A stretch of 21,651 nt of DNA from an uncultured Oscillospiraceae bacterium (GTDB lineage Bacteria > Bacillota > Clostridia > Oscillospirales > Oscillospiraceae), in assembly GCA_900754965.1 (NCBI GenBank), contig CAAEEO010000005.1, forward strand, positions 1 to 21,651, given 5' to 3'. Position 1 is the first letter of the stretch. Each line of letters begins with the position of its first letter. Both the position numbers and the translations under genes were made by a program. Below the pieces are notes generated by a model. It worked only from the letters and a program-made list of their open reading frames with translations. It did no database searches and had not been told where the DNA came from. Shown here in pieces: positions 1-7,626 of this stretch.

Positions 1-27
1 CCCGCCAGCCATTGTGGTTTTCATGTG

Positions 28-42
28 CGGGCAAACGCCCTG
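28..42 (-). repeat. Short GC hairpin downstream of the solute-binding protein gene
   Basis: Read on the minus strand, a self-complementary GGGC/GCCC hairpin lies 12 bases after the stop codon of the solute-binding protein. The 15-mer CGGGCAAACGCCCTG is repeated exactly at 4605-4619, in the leader of the phosphoribosyltransferase gene. There is no T-run, so it does not look like a terminator. It may be a processing or stability hairpin, or coincidence. The remaining bases 1-27 hold no identifiable gene start; a downstream transport gene (such as a LivH-type permease) would be expected beyond the window edge. Confidence 0.4.
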
Positions 43-54
43 GTGATTCAATAA

Positions 55-1230
55 TCAGCCGGCAGTGACATACACGCCGTTCTCGATGACCACAGCAGTG
101 GGCATCTTGGTCACAGCGCCGGTGGAATCCCAAGTCATGTCTGCACCGGTCAGGCCAGTGTAGGTGATGGTGGGCATGGTCTCGATCATCGCATCGCAGA
201 TTTCCTCAGCGGTCATATCGGTGGTGCAGCCGGCCTTCTCCAGTGCGGCGTACAGGATGTACACAGCGTCGTAAGCATCAGCGGCGAACTGGTTGGGGGT
301 ATCGCCGAAACGTTCCTGATAAGTCTTGACGAAGTTCTGGGTCAGCTCATCCTCTGCGTCTGCAGAGAAGGGAGTCAGCAGCATAACGCCCTCGGCCAGG
401 GAGGTGTCAAAGCCTTCCATGGTCAGAATGCCGTCCATACCGTCCACACCGAAGAAAGTGGGAGCGTAACCCATCTGGTTAGCCTGTGCCAGAATGACGG
501 ATGCGGGCTGGTAGTAGATGGGCAGGAACAGCAAATCAGCACCTGCGGACTGTGCAGCAGCCAGCTGCACGGAGAAGTCAGTGGCGGTGTCCTTGGTGAA
601 GGTGCCTTCGTAGACAATCTCCAGACCCTCAGTCTCAGCCTGGGTCATGAAAGTGTCCCGCACGCCCTGAGAGTATGCGTCATCGTTGCGGTAAATCACA
701 GCAATCTTTGCCTCAGGCATATTGGAGGCAATGTAAGTTGCGGAGCCAGAACCCTGGTTGGGGTCGGTAAAGCAGACCTGGAACATATTGTCCTTGCCCT
801 CAATGACGTCAGGAGCAGATGCGGAGGGGGTCAGTGCAAACAGACGGTCTTCATACACTTTGCTGGAAACAGCCAGTGCCGCACCGGTGGTGGTGGGGCC
901 GACCAGCAGCTGCATTCCATCGTCCATCAGTTTGTTGTATGCGTTAATGGAGGTCTCGCCGTCAGCCACGTCGTCCTCGAACTGCAGTTCGAACTGAACG
1001 CCACCCTTGGCATTGATCTCGTCCACGGCGATCTGTGCGCCATTCTTCACAGCGTTGCCGTAAATTGCGGCCTCGCCGGTCAGGGGGCCGAGGCCACCGA
1101 GTTTGTAAACACCGGCAGTTTCGGTGCCCGGTTCATTGGTGTTTTCCGGTTTCTCAGCATCTCCGCCGCCGCAAGCAGCCAGGCAGAACAGCATGCTCAT
1201 AGCCAGAACAAGGCAGATGAGTTTTTTCAT
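55..1230 (-). CDS. Branched-chain amino-acid type ABC transporter substrate-binding lipoprotein
   Basis: 391-residue periplasmic-binding-protein-like lipoprotein (Peripla_BP_6 / LivJ type) that would capture a ligand, probably an amino acid, outside the membrane for a LivHMGF-type importer. Residues 1-20 are a lipoprotein signal (MKK, hydrophobic stretch, lipobox LAAC with Cys20), followed by a Gly/Glu-rich tether to about residue 40 and then the type I binding fold beginning LGGLGPLTGEAAIYG. The open frame extends 12 codons upstream, but the start at 1230 is preferred because it sits 8 bases after a GAGGAGG site (1239-1245) and begins the signal peptide. The partner permease and ATPase genes are not in the window and would lie past its left edge on the same strand. 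Ligand specificity cannot be read from sequence; the family also takes amides and aromatic compounds. Confidence 0.93.
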   Translation of the reverse strand: MKKLICLVLAMSMLFCLAACGGGDAEKPENTNEPGTETAGVYKLGGLGPLTGEAAIYGNAVKNGAQIAVDEINAKGGVQFELQFEDDVADGETSINAYNKLMDDGMQLLVGPTTTGAALAVSSKVYEDRLFALTPSASAPDVIEGKDNMFQVCFTDPNQGSGSATYIASNMPEAKIAVIYRNDDAYSQGVRDTFMTQAETEGLEIVYEGTFTKDTATDFSVQLAAAQSAGADLLFLPIYYQPASVILAQANQMGYAPTFFGVDGMDGILTMEGFDTSLAEGVMLLTPFSADAEDELTQNFVKTYQERFGDTPNQFAADAYDAVYILYAALEKAGCTTDMTAEEICDAMIETMPTITYTGLTGADMTWDSTGAVTKMPTAVVIENGVYVTAG

Positions 1231-1253
1231 TTTGAATTCCTCCTCACATGTTA

Positions 1254-1280
1254 GATTTTCCCACATTAAATAGGAAAATC
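1254..1280 (-). promoter_or_regulatory. Leader hairpin of the solute-binding protein mRNA
   Basis: Inverted repeat GATTTTCC (1254-1261) / GGAAAATC (1273-1280), 8-bp arms with an 11-base loop, located within the first ~30 bases of the predicted transcript and before the ribosome binding site. It could stabilise the mRNA or bind a regulator. No known riboswitch is recognised. Confidence 0.4.
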
Positions 1281-1289
1281 TTGAGTGCC

Positions 1290-1318
1290 ATTTTATACTT
1301 CTGAAATATGTTTGTCAA
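1290..1318 (-). promoter_or_regulatory. Sigma-A promoter of the solute-binding protein gene
   Basis: On the minus strand TTGACA (1313-1318), 17-bp spacer, TAAAAT (1290-1295). The predicted start of transcription is near 1283, giving a leader of about 50 bases. The sequence between here and the end of the next gene (1319-1514) is AT-rich. I see no convincing gene in it and only a weak AATTC/GGAATT hairpin after the transporter stop codon. Confidence 0.8.
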
Positions 1319-1514
1319 TTTTTTCAACATCCTTTTCCTCGATTATGGATGGTTGCACAAATTTTCCTTTTTCATCGCGAGATCCTTGTGCGATTTTATA
1401 AGCATTTTTCGCTGTTTTTTTGCAGAACAATAAAATAATTTGCAGATCCTGAAGATATTGTGAAAAAATTATCGGCAATTCCGGAAAAAACCTGAATTTC
1501 CTCGTCCCCCGCCC

Positions 1515-2915
1515 CTATACCAGGAACGTCCGGATCTGTCCGTACAGCACCAGCAGAATCACCGCCGGTCCCAGTACCCGATAGCAGATGCCCAGAATCC
1601 AGGGGCGCACACCACACTCCCGGGCGATTGGCTCTGTGCCGCACCGATAGCCCAGGAGCAGACACATCCCCAACGCCCCCAGGGGCATCAGAATCCCTTC
1701 CGACAAAAAGGTGTACAGTCCCAGAAAGCTGCCGTTCCATCCCTGTTCCGGTAAGCCGGGCAGCCATTGGCGCAGCAGAGCCAGGGGTGTCCGCCAGGGC
1801 AAATTGCCAAGACCGTCCCATGCCACCGGTATGCACAGCAGGAACGCCAGCAGGGCGCAGTCCATGACCCGCCCTTTCTCTCGGCCTACACCGCCGGTTT
1901 TCTCCCCTCGATCCCGGGCCGCGCTAACCGCCGCCTCCAACAGAGAAACGCCGCTGGTCAGGGCCGCCAGAAACACCACGCCGAAAAACAGCACCCCCAA
2001 ACTCCCGCCGAGCCGCCCGCCCCATCGGTGAAACACCTGATACATAGTCTCAAACAGCAGACCGCAGCCGCTCATTTCCGCCCCATCCTCCGCAAAGGCA
2101 AATCCGGCCGGAATCAGTACGCAGCTGGCCAACAGGGCAATCAGGGTATCCGCAGCGCCGATCACCGCCGCATCCCGGGAAATCCGCTCCCGGCGATCCA
2201 AGTAAGAACCATAGACCACCATCGTCCCCATAGCGATGGACAGGGAAAAGAACATCTGCCCCGCCGCCGTCACCAGCACCGTCATAAAATGGCTGCGCAG
2301 ATACTGCCAATCCGGACGGAACAGCAGGGCATATCCCCGCTCCGCCCCGGGCTGCAGCGCCACATATCCCGCCAAAAGCAGGAGCATCCCACACAGCAGC
2401 GGCATGGCCACCAGAGAAAATCGTTCGATTCCCCGCTGCACACCGCCCAGCACCACCCCTCCGGTGATCCCGGCAAACAGCAGAGCATACAGCACCAGTT
2501 CCCGGGTCTGTCCGGTCATCAGACGGTAAAACCCGTTCCCCGTCGCCGGGGCACCCAACACCTCCCCTGCAAACAGCAGCACATAGCGGATGCACACGCC
2601 TCCCAGTACGCAATAATACGCCAGTACGATTCCCCCGGCCAAAACGCCGGCCCATCCGACCCAGGCCCAATCGGGGTGCATTGCCCGGAACGCCTCCACC
2701 GGCCCCCGGCCGGTGCGGCGGCCTACGGCAATCTCTCCCATCAGCACCGGCACGCCCACCAGAACCGTCAGTACCCCGTAAACCACCAGAAATGCGCCCC
2801 CTCCGGTGGTCGCCAGTTTATGCGGGAAGGCCCACAGGTTGCCCAATCCCACCGCCGCCCCCACGGCTGCCATCAAAAAGCCCAGGCTGCTGCCCCAAGT
2901 GCTCCGCTGTTTCAT
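1515..2915 (-). CDS. Sodium-dependent transporter, NSS (SNF) family
   Basis: 466-residue polytopic membrane protein of the neurotransmitter:sodium symporter family (LeuT/MhsT fold), expected to import an amino acid with Na+. The amino end carries the family hallmark GAAVGLGNLWAFP, the unwound TM1 that forms Na+ and substrate sites, followed by the Gly-rich GGGAFLVVY segment of TM2. About 11-12 hydrophobic segments follow, and the length is usual for bacterial members. The start is supported by GGGGAGGG a few bases upstream. It is divergent from the dehydrogenase gene. No accessory subunit or regulator is adjacent, and the substrate (aromatic or branched-chain amino acid in characterised relatives) cannot be assigned. 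Confidence 0.93.
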   Translation of the reverse strand: MKQRSTWGSSLGFLMAAVGAAVGLGNLWAFPHKLATTGGGAFLVVYGVLTVLVGVPVLMGEIAVGRRTGRGPVEAFRAMHPDWAWVGWAGVLAGGIVLAYYCVLGGVCIRYVLLFAGEVLGAPATGNGFYRLMTGQTRELVLYALLFAGITGGVVLGGVQRGIERFSLVAMPLLCGMLLLLAGYVALQPGAERGYALLFRPDWQYLRSHFMTVLVTAAGQMFFSLSIAMGTMVVYGSYLDRRERISRDAAVIGAADTLIALLASCVLIPAGFAFAEDGAEMSGCGLLFETMYQVFHRWGGRLGGSLGVLFFGVVFLAALTSGVSLLEAAVSAARDRGEKTGGVGREKGRVMDCALLAFLLCIPVAWDGLGNLPWRTPLALLRQWLPGLPEQGWNGSFLGLYTFLSEGILMPLGALGMCLLLGYRCGTEPIARECGVRPWILGICYRVLGPAVILLVLYGQIRTFLV

Positions 2916-2971
2916 CGTCCTGCCCTCCCCGGAAATTTCTCTTCCATCCTATGAGATCCCCACGGATTTTA

Positions 2972-3000
2972 TTTACAAAACCCGGCGCTTGTACTAAACT
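2972..3000 (+). promoter_or_regulatory. Probable sigma-A promoter of the dehydrogenase gene
   Basis: TTTACA (2972-2977), 17-bp spacer, TAAACT (2995-3000), about 38 bases ahead of the start codon. Good spacing but each box has one or two deviations from consensus. Confidence 0.55.
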
Positions 3001-3037
3001 GAGCATATCCAATTTTGAAAACGGAGGATGTCTGACC

Positions 3038-4024
3038 ATGCAGATCCAAACACTACTGATCCACTTCCCGGTAGGCGAGGAGTGGCTCGCCCGCCTGACC
3101 GAAAAATTGCCGGACACGGAGATCCTGCTGCGGGGAAATACCGCCCCCCTGACCCAGGAAGATGTGGCCCGGGCCGATGTGATTTTCGGAAATGTCCCCG
3201 CCAAAATGCTCCAGGATGCCGGGCGTCTGCAATGGCTGCACCTGGCCAGCGCCGGCACCGACGGCTATACCTTCATTACAGAACGGGGCGTACTGCTCAC
3301 CAACGGCACCGGCGCCTATAATGACACCATTGCCGAACATATGCTCGCCCTGACCAGCGCCCTGTGCATCCAGCTGCCCGCTTATATCCGGCAGCAGCAG
3401 GCCCGTCAGTGGCAGCGGGCAGGCTGGTCCACCTATCTGATGGACTCCACTGTACTGATTCTTGGCTGCGGGAGCATCGGCTGCGCGTATGCCCGGCGGA
3501 TGAAAGCACTGGGTGCGCACACCATTGGCGTGCGCCGCAGTCCCGGCCCCGCTCCCGAAGGTGTGGACGAAATGTACACCATGGAGCAGTTGGACAGCCT
3601 TCTGCCCCGGGCAGATGTGGTGGCCATGGTCATGCCCAACACCCCGGAAACCGAAAATGCCATGGACGCCCGGCGCATCGCCCTGATGAAAGACAGCGCC
3701 ATGCTGCTGAATGTGGGCCGGGGCAATGCCCTGGAGCCGAACGCCCTGTACGACGGTCTTGTTTCGGGCAAACTCTCCGGTGCCGCCATCGATGTGGCCT
3801 ATACCGAACCCCTGCCTCCGGACGACCGCCTGTGGGACGCCCCCAACCTGCTCATCACCCCCCATGTGTCCGGCGGATGGAACCTGGCCAATCTGACCAC
3901 TTCCCCCGCCATGGCCGACCGGGTCTGCCGGGTATTCCTGGAAAATCTGGAGCAGTATCTGGCAGACGCCCCCCTGCCCAACGCCGTCGATCCCCGCACG
4001 GGATATACAAAAACCCAGCATTGA
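3038..4024 (+). CDS. D-2-hydroxyacid dehydrogenase (NAD(P)-dependent)
   Basis: 328-residue cytosolic oxidoreductase of the D-isomer 2-hydroxyacid dehydrogenase family (GhrA / phosphoglycerate-dehydrogenase-like), interconverting a 2-ketoacid and a D-2-hydroxyacid. A Rossmann GCGSIG motif is at residues 143-148. The second strand ends in VRRS, and the two arginines there favour NADP(H) over NAD(H). The catalytic triad is present: Arg228 (NVGRGN), Glu257 (YTEP) and His276 (TPHVSGG). The start at 3038 has GGAGG at 3023-3027; the longer open frame upstream overlaps the promoter and the divergent transporter gene, so it is not used. The substrate could be glyoxylate/hydroxypyruvate or a branched ketoacid. 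The C-terminal regulatory domains of true SerA enzymes are absent. Confidence 0.9.
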   Translation: MQIQTLLIHFPVGEEWLARLTEKLPDTEILLRGNTAPLTQEDVARADVIFGNVPAKMLQDAGRLQWLHLASAGTDGYTFITERGVLLTNGTGAYNDTIAEHMLALTSALCIQLPAYIRQQQARQWQRAGWSTYLMDSTVLILGCGSIGCAYARRMKALGAHTIGVRRSPGPAPEGVDEMYTMEQLDSLLPRADVVAMVMPNTPETENAMDARRIALMKDSAMLLNVGRGNALEPNALYDGLVSGKLSGAAIDVAYTEPLPPDDRLWDAPNLLITPHVSGGWNLANLTTSPAMADRVCRVFLENLEQYLADAPLPNAVDPRTGYTKTQH

Positions 4025-4047
4025 CCGAAAAAAAGATGCGGATACCC

Positions 4048-4425
4048 ATGAAACGAGATCGAAAACAAATCGGGGCGATTTGCGTCTTTTGGCTGATCGG
4101 TTGCGTGCTTGGTTACTTTGTGGCAGTCCATCAAAGGAATCTGCTGCAAGACCCTGCGTATATTGCGTTCTGGACAAGCCAAAATCTGCCGGTTCCCGCG
4201 CCCTTAGGATTTGCCAGGAGCATAGTTTCTTTCGGATTGCTTTTTTCCGGAATCCCTACCGGTTTGATTTTTTATAGCGGCATAATCCAAAAATGGCTCA
4301 CGCCTCTCGCGCCTAAACTCATCATCGGCGTGATTGCCTTTCCCATCTACACACTGGTTGGCGCCATCGGTTCCATCCCTTTCATCATTTACAAGGGAAT
4401 CTCTCTGCTGAGAAACAACCGCTGA
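4048..4425 (+). CDS. Small three-helix membrane protein, function unknown
   Basis: 125-residue hydrophobic protein, not recognised. It has a short basic amino end (MKRDRK) and predicted membrane helices near residues 8-27, 57-80 and 90-117. An extracytoplasmic loop rich in Pro and Trp lies between the first two helices, and the tail is basic (LLRNNR). The gene lies 23 bases after the dehydrogenase stop and is probably co-transcribed. No strong ribosome site is visible; a weak GGA precedes 4048, and an in-frame ATG at 4036 (four residues longer) is an alternative start. Base composition is visibly more AT-rich than the flanking genes, suggesting recent acquisition or fast divergence. Its second helix resembles the decayed fragment encoded in the opposite direction at 4439-4540. 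Confidence 0.65.
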   Translation: MKRDRKQIGAICVFWLIGCVLGYFVAVHQRNLLQDPAYIAFWTSQNLPVPAPLGFARSIVSFGLLFSGIPTGLIFYSGIIQKWLTPLAPKLIIGVIAFPIYTLVGAIGSIPFIIYKGISLLRNNR

Positions 4426-4438
4426 GCACATGAAAAAT

Positions 4439-4540
4439 TCAGGTCGCCCATTTCGTCCGCCTTATCAATTTCTGCGCAATCGGATACAGCGCGAAATAGA
4501 TGCCTCCTTCGCCCATCAGTCCAAAAAGTAAAAGGGAAAC
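4439..4540 (-). pseudogene. Remnant of a membrane-protein gene (C-terminal fragment)
   Basis: On the minus strand this encodes 33 codons ending in TGA: a hydrophobic helix, GEGGIYFALYPIAQK, then a basic tail (LIRRTKWAT), exactly what the end of a membrane protein looks like. The open frame continues upstream without a start codon or ribosome site and becomes composition-like noise across the neighbouring promoter, so it is not an intact gene. Its pattern (VS..L, G..F, QK) resembles helix two of the small membrane protein at 4048-4425. It is either a decayed relative or coincidence. Confidence 0.35.
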
Positions 4541-4548
4541 CGGTTTCC
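4535..4548. promoter_or_regulatory. 14-bp perfect palindrome just upstream of the phosphoribosyltransferase promoter
   Basis: GGAAACCGGTTTCC is perfectly self-complementary and ends 5 bp before the -35 box at 4554. The GAAACC/GGTTTC arms around a central CG are the style of LacI/GalR-family operators, so this may be a repressor or activator site. No such regulator is encoded in the window. Confidence 0.45.
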
Positions 4549-4553
4549 TCCCC

Positions 4554-4581
4554 TTGCATTTTCCGACAGGCTTGGTATAAT
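4554..4581 (+). promoter_or_regulatory. Promoter of the phosphoribosyltransferase-tadA operon
   Basis: TTGCAT (4554-4559), 16-bp spacer, and TATAAT (4576-4581) preceded by TGG, an extended -10. Transcription should begin near 4588, leaving a leader of about 55 bases. Confidence 0.8.
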
Positions 4582-4604
4582 ATCTCTTTGTGGAACTGAA
4601 AAAA

Positions 4605-4619
4605 CGGGCAAACGCCCTG
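4605..4619 (+). repeat. Leader hairpin sharing a 15-mer with position 28-42
   Basis: CGGGCAAACGCCCTG forms a short GGGC/GCCC hairpin about 18 bases into the predicted mRNA and about 10 bases before the ribosome binding site GGAGG. It could affect mRNA stability or translation. It is too small to be a known riboswitch. Confidence 0.4.
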
Positions 4620-4642
4620 ATAACTTTAGGAGGAATTCCAAA

Positions 4643-5200
4643 ATGACTTACGAGATCGACGTTGCCGGTCTAAAACGTGATCTGCCCCTGTGCCCCCTGA
4701 ACGATGAGCTGTCCATTGCCGGCTTTGTGCTGTTCGGCGATGTGGAACTGACCGTCCACTGCGCCACGGAGCTGCTGAAGATCGCCCCGGACTATGATTA
4801 CCTCATCGCCCCGGAGGCAAAATCCATCCCCCTGATCTACGAAATGGCCCGCCAGTCCGGCGCTGACCACTACTTCGTGGCCAGAAAGAAAGCCAAAGCC
4901 TATATGCAGGGCGTGTTTGAGGTGGATGTGCAGTCCATTACCACCGCCGGGACGCAGACCCTGGTGCTGGATCAGGCAGACGCCGAAATGATCCGCGGCA
5001 AGAAAGTGCTGATCATCGACGACGTGATCTCCACCGGCGAGTCCCTGCACGCCATGGAGGAATTGTGCGAGAAGGCCGGTGCCGTGGTCGTGGGCAAAAT
5101 GGCCGTGCTGGCCGAGGGCGACGCCGCCAAGCGGGAGGACATCACCGTGCTGGCGCCGCTGCCTCTGTTCCGTCCCGACGGGACCCCCATCGAGGATTGA
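4643..5200 (+). CDS. Phosphoribosyltransferase, adenine/xanthine PRTase-like
   Basis: 185-residue type I phosphoribosyltransferase that should join a purine base to PRPP in nucleotide salvage, in the cytosol. The PRPP-binding motif VLIIDDVISTGES is clear at residues 122-134 (acidic pair Asp126-Asp127). The APEAKSIPL segment near residue 56 matches the region that in adenine PRTases binds pyrophosphate, and the MQGVFEVDVQSITT stretch corresponds to the flexible loop. The length fits apt/xpt. The start is set by GGAGG 9 bases before ATG. tadA begins inside its stop codon (TGATG), so the two are translated together. Which base it uses (adenine, xanthine or guanine), or whether it is a PRTase-fold regulator, cannot be decided here. 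Confidence 0.85.
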   Translation: MTYEIDVAGLKRDLPLCPLNDELSIAGFVLFGDVELTVHCATELLKIAPDYDYLIAPEAKSIPLIYEMARQSGADHYFVARKKAKAYMQGVFEVDVQSITTAGTQTLVLDQADAEMIRGKKVLIIDDVISTGESLHAMEELCEKAGAVVVGKMAVLAEGDAAKREDITVLAPLPLFRPDGTPIED

Positions 5201-5661
5201 TGCCGGACCGGGAACACTATATGTCCCTGGCGCTGGATTTGGCACGGGACGCCGCCCGGGCAGGGGAAGTCCCTGTGGGCTGCGTGGTGGTCTCCCCCGA
5301 GGGGGAAGTCATCGGCAGGGGACGCAATCTCCGGGAAGAGACCGGGGACGCCTCCGCCCATGCGGAAATGCTGGCCATCCGGGAGGCCTGTGCCCATGTG
5401 GGCAACTGGCGGCTGGACGGCTGCACACTGTATGTGACCCTGGAGCCTTGCCCCATGTGTGCCGGAGCCATCATCAACGCCCGCATTCCCACTGTGGTCT
5501 ACGGCGCCAAGGAGACGCTGACCGGTTCCTGCGGCAGTGTGCTGAACCTGTTCGAGGAACGGTACGGCCATCACCCTGCCATCTATGGCGGCGTGTGCGG
5601 CGAGGAATGCGCCCAGCTGATGCAGTCCTTTTTCCATGCCGTCCGTCACGGAAATCCCTGA
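5200..5661 (+). CDS. tadA: tRNA-specific adenosine deaminase TadA
   Basis: 153-residue zinc deaminase that converts A34 to inosine in tRNA-Arg(ACG), allowing one tRNA to read three codons. The cytidine/deoxycytidylate-deaminase fold motifs are intact: H54-A-E56 supplies a zinc ligand and the catalytic glutamate, and PCPMC (Cys84, Cys87) supplies the other two ligands. The N-terminal helix and GEVPVGCVVV strand are typical, and the length matches bacterial TadA. The ATG overlaps the last base of the upstream stop codon, and GAGG lies just before it. It is the last gene of the operon, followed by a terminator at 5735-5780. Confidence 0.96.
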   Translation: MPDREHYMSLALDLARDAARAGEVPVGCVVVSPEGEVIGRGRNLREETGDASAHAEMLAIREACAHVGNWRLDGCTLYVTLEPCPMCAGAIINARIPTVVYGAKETLTGSCGSVLNLFEERYGHHPAIYGGVCGEECAQLMQSFFHAVRHGNP

Positions 5662-5688
5662 CGGTCTGCTGCCCCACTCCAACAAAAA

Positions 5689-5721
5689 ACAGCCTGCGGC
5701 GAAGTTCACGCCGCAGGCTGT
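5689..5721 (-). terminator. Intrinsic terminator of lepA
   Basis: Perfect 13-bp stem ACAGCCTGCGGCG (5689-5701) / CGCCGCAGGCTGT (5709-5721) with a 7-base loop. On the minus strand it is followed by TTTTTTG, the classical U-tract, so it ends leftward transcription from lepA. Confidence 0.85.
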
Positions 5722-5734
5722 TGCTATGTCATCC

Positions 5735-5780
5735 AAAAGGCCCGGAAGTTTTCCACAAAACTCCCGAGCCTTTTTCTTTT
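5735..5780 (+). terminator. Intrinsic terminator of the tadA operon (possibly bidirectional)
   Basis: Stem AAAAGGCCCGG (5735-5745) / CCGAGCCTTTT (5764-5774) with one C-A mismatch, followed by TTTTTCTTTT. It ends rightward transcription just before the lepA stop codon. On the minus strand the TTTT after the stem would add to lepA termination. Confidence 0.75.
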
Positions 5781-5786
5781 GCCGAA

Positions 5787-7595
5787 TCACTCTTCGTCCA
5801 GCTTGAGCACTGCCAAAAATGCCTCCGTGGGAATCTGCACCGTCCCCAACTGACGCATTTTCTTTTTGCCTTCCTTCTGCTTTTCCAGCAGCTTTTTCTT
5901 ACGGCTGATGTCGCCGCCGTAGCACTTGGCCAACACATCTTTCCGCATGGCCTTCACCGTTTCCCGGGCGATGATGCGTCCGCCGATGGCCGCCTGAATG
6001 GGAATCTCGAACAGCTGCCGGGGAATATTCTCCTTCAGCTTTTCGCACAGCCGGCGGGCCCGGCCGTAGGCCTTGTCCTTATGGGCAATGAAACTCAGTG
6101 CATCCACCTGGTCGCCGTTGAGCAGCAGGTCTACCTTCACCAGATCACTGGGGCGGTAATCCGCCAGTTCATAGTCCAGAGAGGCGTATCCCCTGGTTCT
6201 GGCCTTGAGAGAGTCAAAGAAATCGTAAATGATCTCGTTAAGCGGCATATCGTACCGCATCTCCACCAAATTGGTGTCCAGGTACTGCATATCCTTGTAT
6301 TCTCCCCGCTTATCCTGGCACATGGGCATGATATTGCCCACATACTCCTGAGGCGTGATGATGGAAACATGCATATAGGGTTCCCGTGCCTCGGCAATGG
6401 AGGCCGGGTCGGGGTAGTTGTGGGGGTTGTCCACATACATCACCGTGCCGTCGGTCTTTTCCACTTCATAGATGACAGAGGGCAGGGTGGTGACCAGTTC
6501 CAGATCGAACTCCCGCTCCAGCCGCTCCTGGATGATCTCCATGTGGAGCATTCCCAAAAAGCCGCAGCGGAATCCAAAGCCCAACGCAGCCGAAGATTCC
6601 GGCTCAAAGGACAGGGCGGCATCGTTCAGTTTCAGTTTCTCCAACGCGTCCCGCAGGTCGGGATATTTGGAGCCGTCGGCAGTATAAATGCCGCAGTACA
6701 CCATGGACTGGGCCGGACGATAGCCGGGCAGCGGTTCCGGCGCAGGGGCGGCAGCCAATGTCACCGTGTCGCCCACCCGGGTGTCAGACACCGTTTTGAT
6801 GCTGGCAGTGAAATAGCCCACATCTCCGGCGGACAGTTCCTTACAGGGCACCAGACCCATAGGCTCCAGATGGCCCACTTCCACCACCTTATATTTTGCG
6901 CCGGTGGACATGAGCAGCACTTCGTCGTCCTTGCGAATCCGTCCGTCCATCAGACGCATCAGCACGATCACGCCCCGATAGCTGTCATACTGGCTGTCGA
7001 AGATCAGCGCTTTCAGCGGCGCATCCGGATCTCCCTTGGGTGGGGGCACATTCTTCACAATGTCCTCCACCACATCCCGGATATTCAGGCCCAGTTTTGC
7101 ACTGATCTCCGGGGCATCCATGGCGGGGATGCCGATAATATCCTCCACCTCGTGCTTGACCCGCTGGGGATCTGCCGCCGGCAGGTCGATCTTGTTGACC
7201 ACCGGCAGAATCTCCAGATTGTGGTCCAGCGCCAGGTACGTGTTGGACAGGGTCTGGGCCTCCACGCCCTGAGAGGCATCCACAATCAGCAGCGCGCCCT
7301 CGCAGGCTGCCAAAGACCGGGACACTTCATAGTTGAAGTCCACATGGCCCGGGGTGTCGATCAGGTTCAGGGTATAGGTCTGTCCGTCCAGCGCCTGATA
7401 GTTCAGGCCGATGGCCCGTGCCTTGATGGTAATGCCCCGTTCCCGCTCCAGATCCATGTTATCCAGGATCTGGTCCTCCATTTCCCGCTGCTCCACAGCG
7501 CCGCACAGTTCAATGATCCGGTCGGACAATGTGGATTTGCCATGGTCGATATGGGCAATAATAGAAAAGTTGCGAATGTGTTTCTGGTCGATCAT
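5787..7595 (-). CDS. lepA: Elongation factor 4 (LepA) GTPase
   Basis: 602-residue translational GTPase that acts on the 70S ribosome (back-translocation/initiation fidelity). It has full family length. G1 is AHIDHGKS (14-21), G3 is DTPGH (80-84) and G4 is NKID (134-137). These are followed by domain II, the EF-G-like domains, and the LepA-specific C-terminal domain with AYGRARRLCEKLKENIPRQ and KCYGGDISRKKKLL. The start ATG at 7595 follows AGGTGA. The gene lies 31 bases after the XRE regulator and is probably transcribed with it. It ends at the two terminators 5689-5780. Confidence 0.98.
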   Translation of the reverse strand: MIDQKHIRNFSIIAHIDHGKSTLSDRIIELCGAVEQREMEDQILDNMDLERERGITIKARAIGLNYQALDGQTYTLNLIDTPGHVDFNYEVSRSLAACEGALLIVDASQGVEAQTLSNTYLALDHNLEILPVVNKIDLPAADPQRVKHEVEDIIGIPAMDAPEISAKLGLNIRDVVEDIVKNVPPPKGDPDAPLKALIFDSQYDSYRGVIVLMRLMDGRIRKDDEVLLMSTGAKYKVVEVGHLEPMGLVPCKELSAGDVGYFTASIKTVSDTRVGDTVTLAAAPAPEPLPGYRPAQSMVYCGIYTADGSKYPDLRDALEKLKLNDAALSFEPESSAALGFGFRCGFLGMLHMEIIQERLEREFDLELVTTLPSVIYEVEKTDGTVMYVDNPHNYPDPASIAEAREPYMHVSIITPQEYVGNIMPMCQDKRGEYKDMQYLDTNLVEMRYDMPLNEIIYDFFDSLKARTRGYASLDYELADYRPSDLVKVDLLLNGDQVDALSFIAHKDKAYGRARRLCEKLKENIPRQLFEIPIQAAIGGRIIARETVKAMRKDVLAKCYGGDISRKKKLLEKQKEGKKKMRQLGTVQIPTEAFLAVLKLDEE

Positions 7596-7626
7596 TCAAA
7601 GTCACCTCAAAAGATGGCAGATTGGG

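Noticed and set aside
1293..1478. 61-codon minus-strand reading frame between the NSS transporter and solute-binding protein genes
   Set aside because: It would need a TTG start without a ribosome binding site, overlaps the promoter of the solute-binding protein gene, and has a random AT-rich composition.
1767..2954. Long plus-strand open frame opposite the NSS transporter gene
   Set aside because: Composition (Gln/His/Pro/Arg-rich) is that of an antisense shadow of a high-GC gene; the opposite strand encodes a clear transporter family member.
4582..4642. Purine or guanidine riboswitch in the phosphoribosyltransferase leader
   Set aside because: The only structure is one small GGGC/GCCC hairpin; the purine-aptamer conserved loops and the guanidine-II tetraloop pair are absent.
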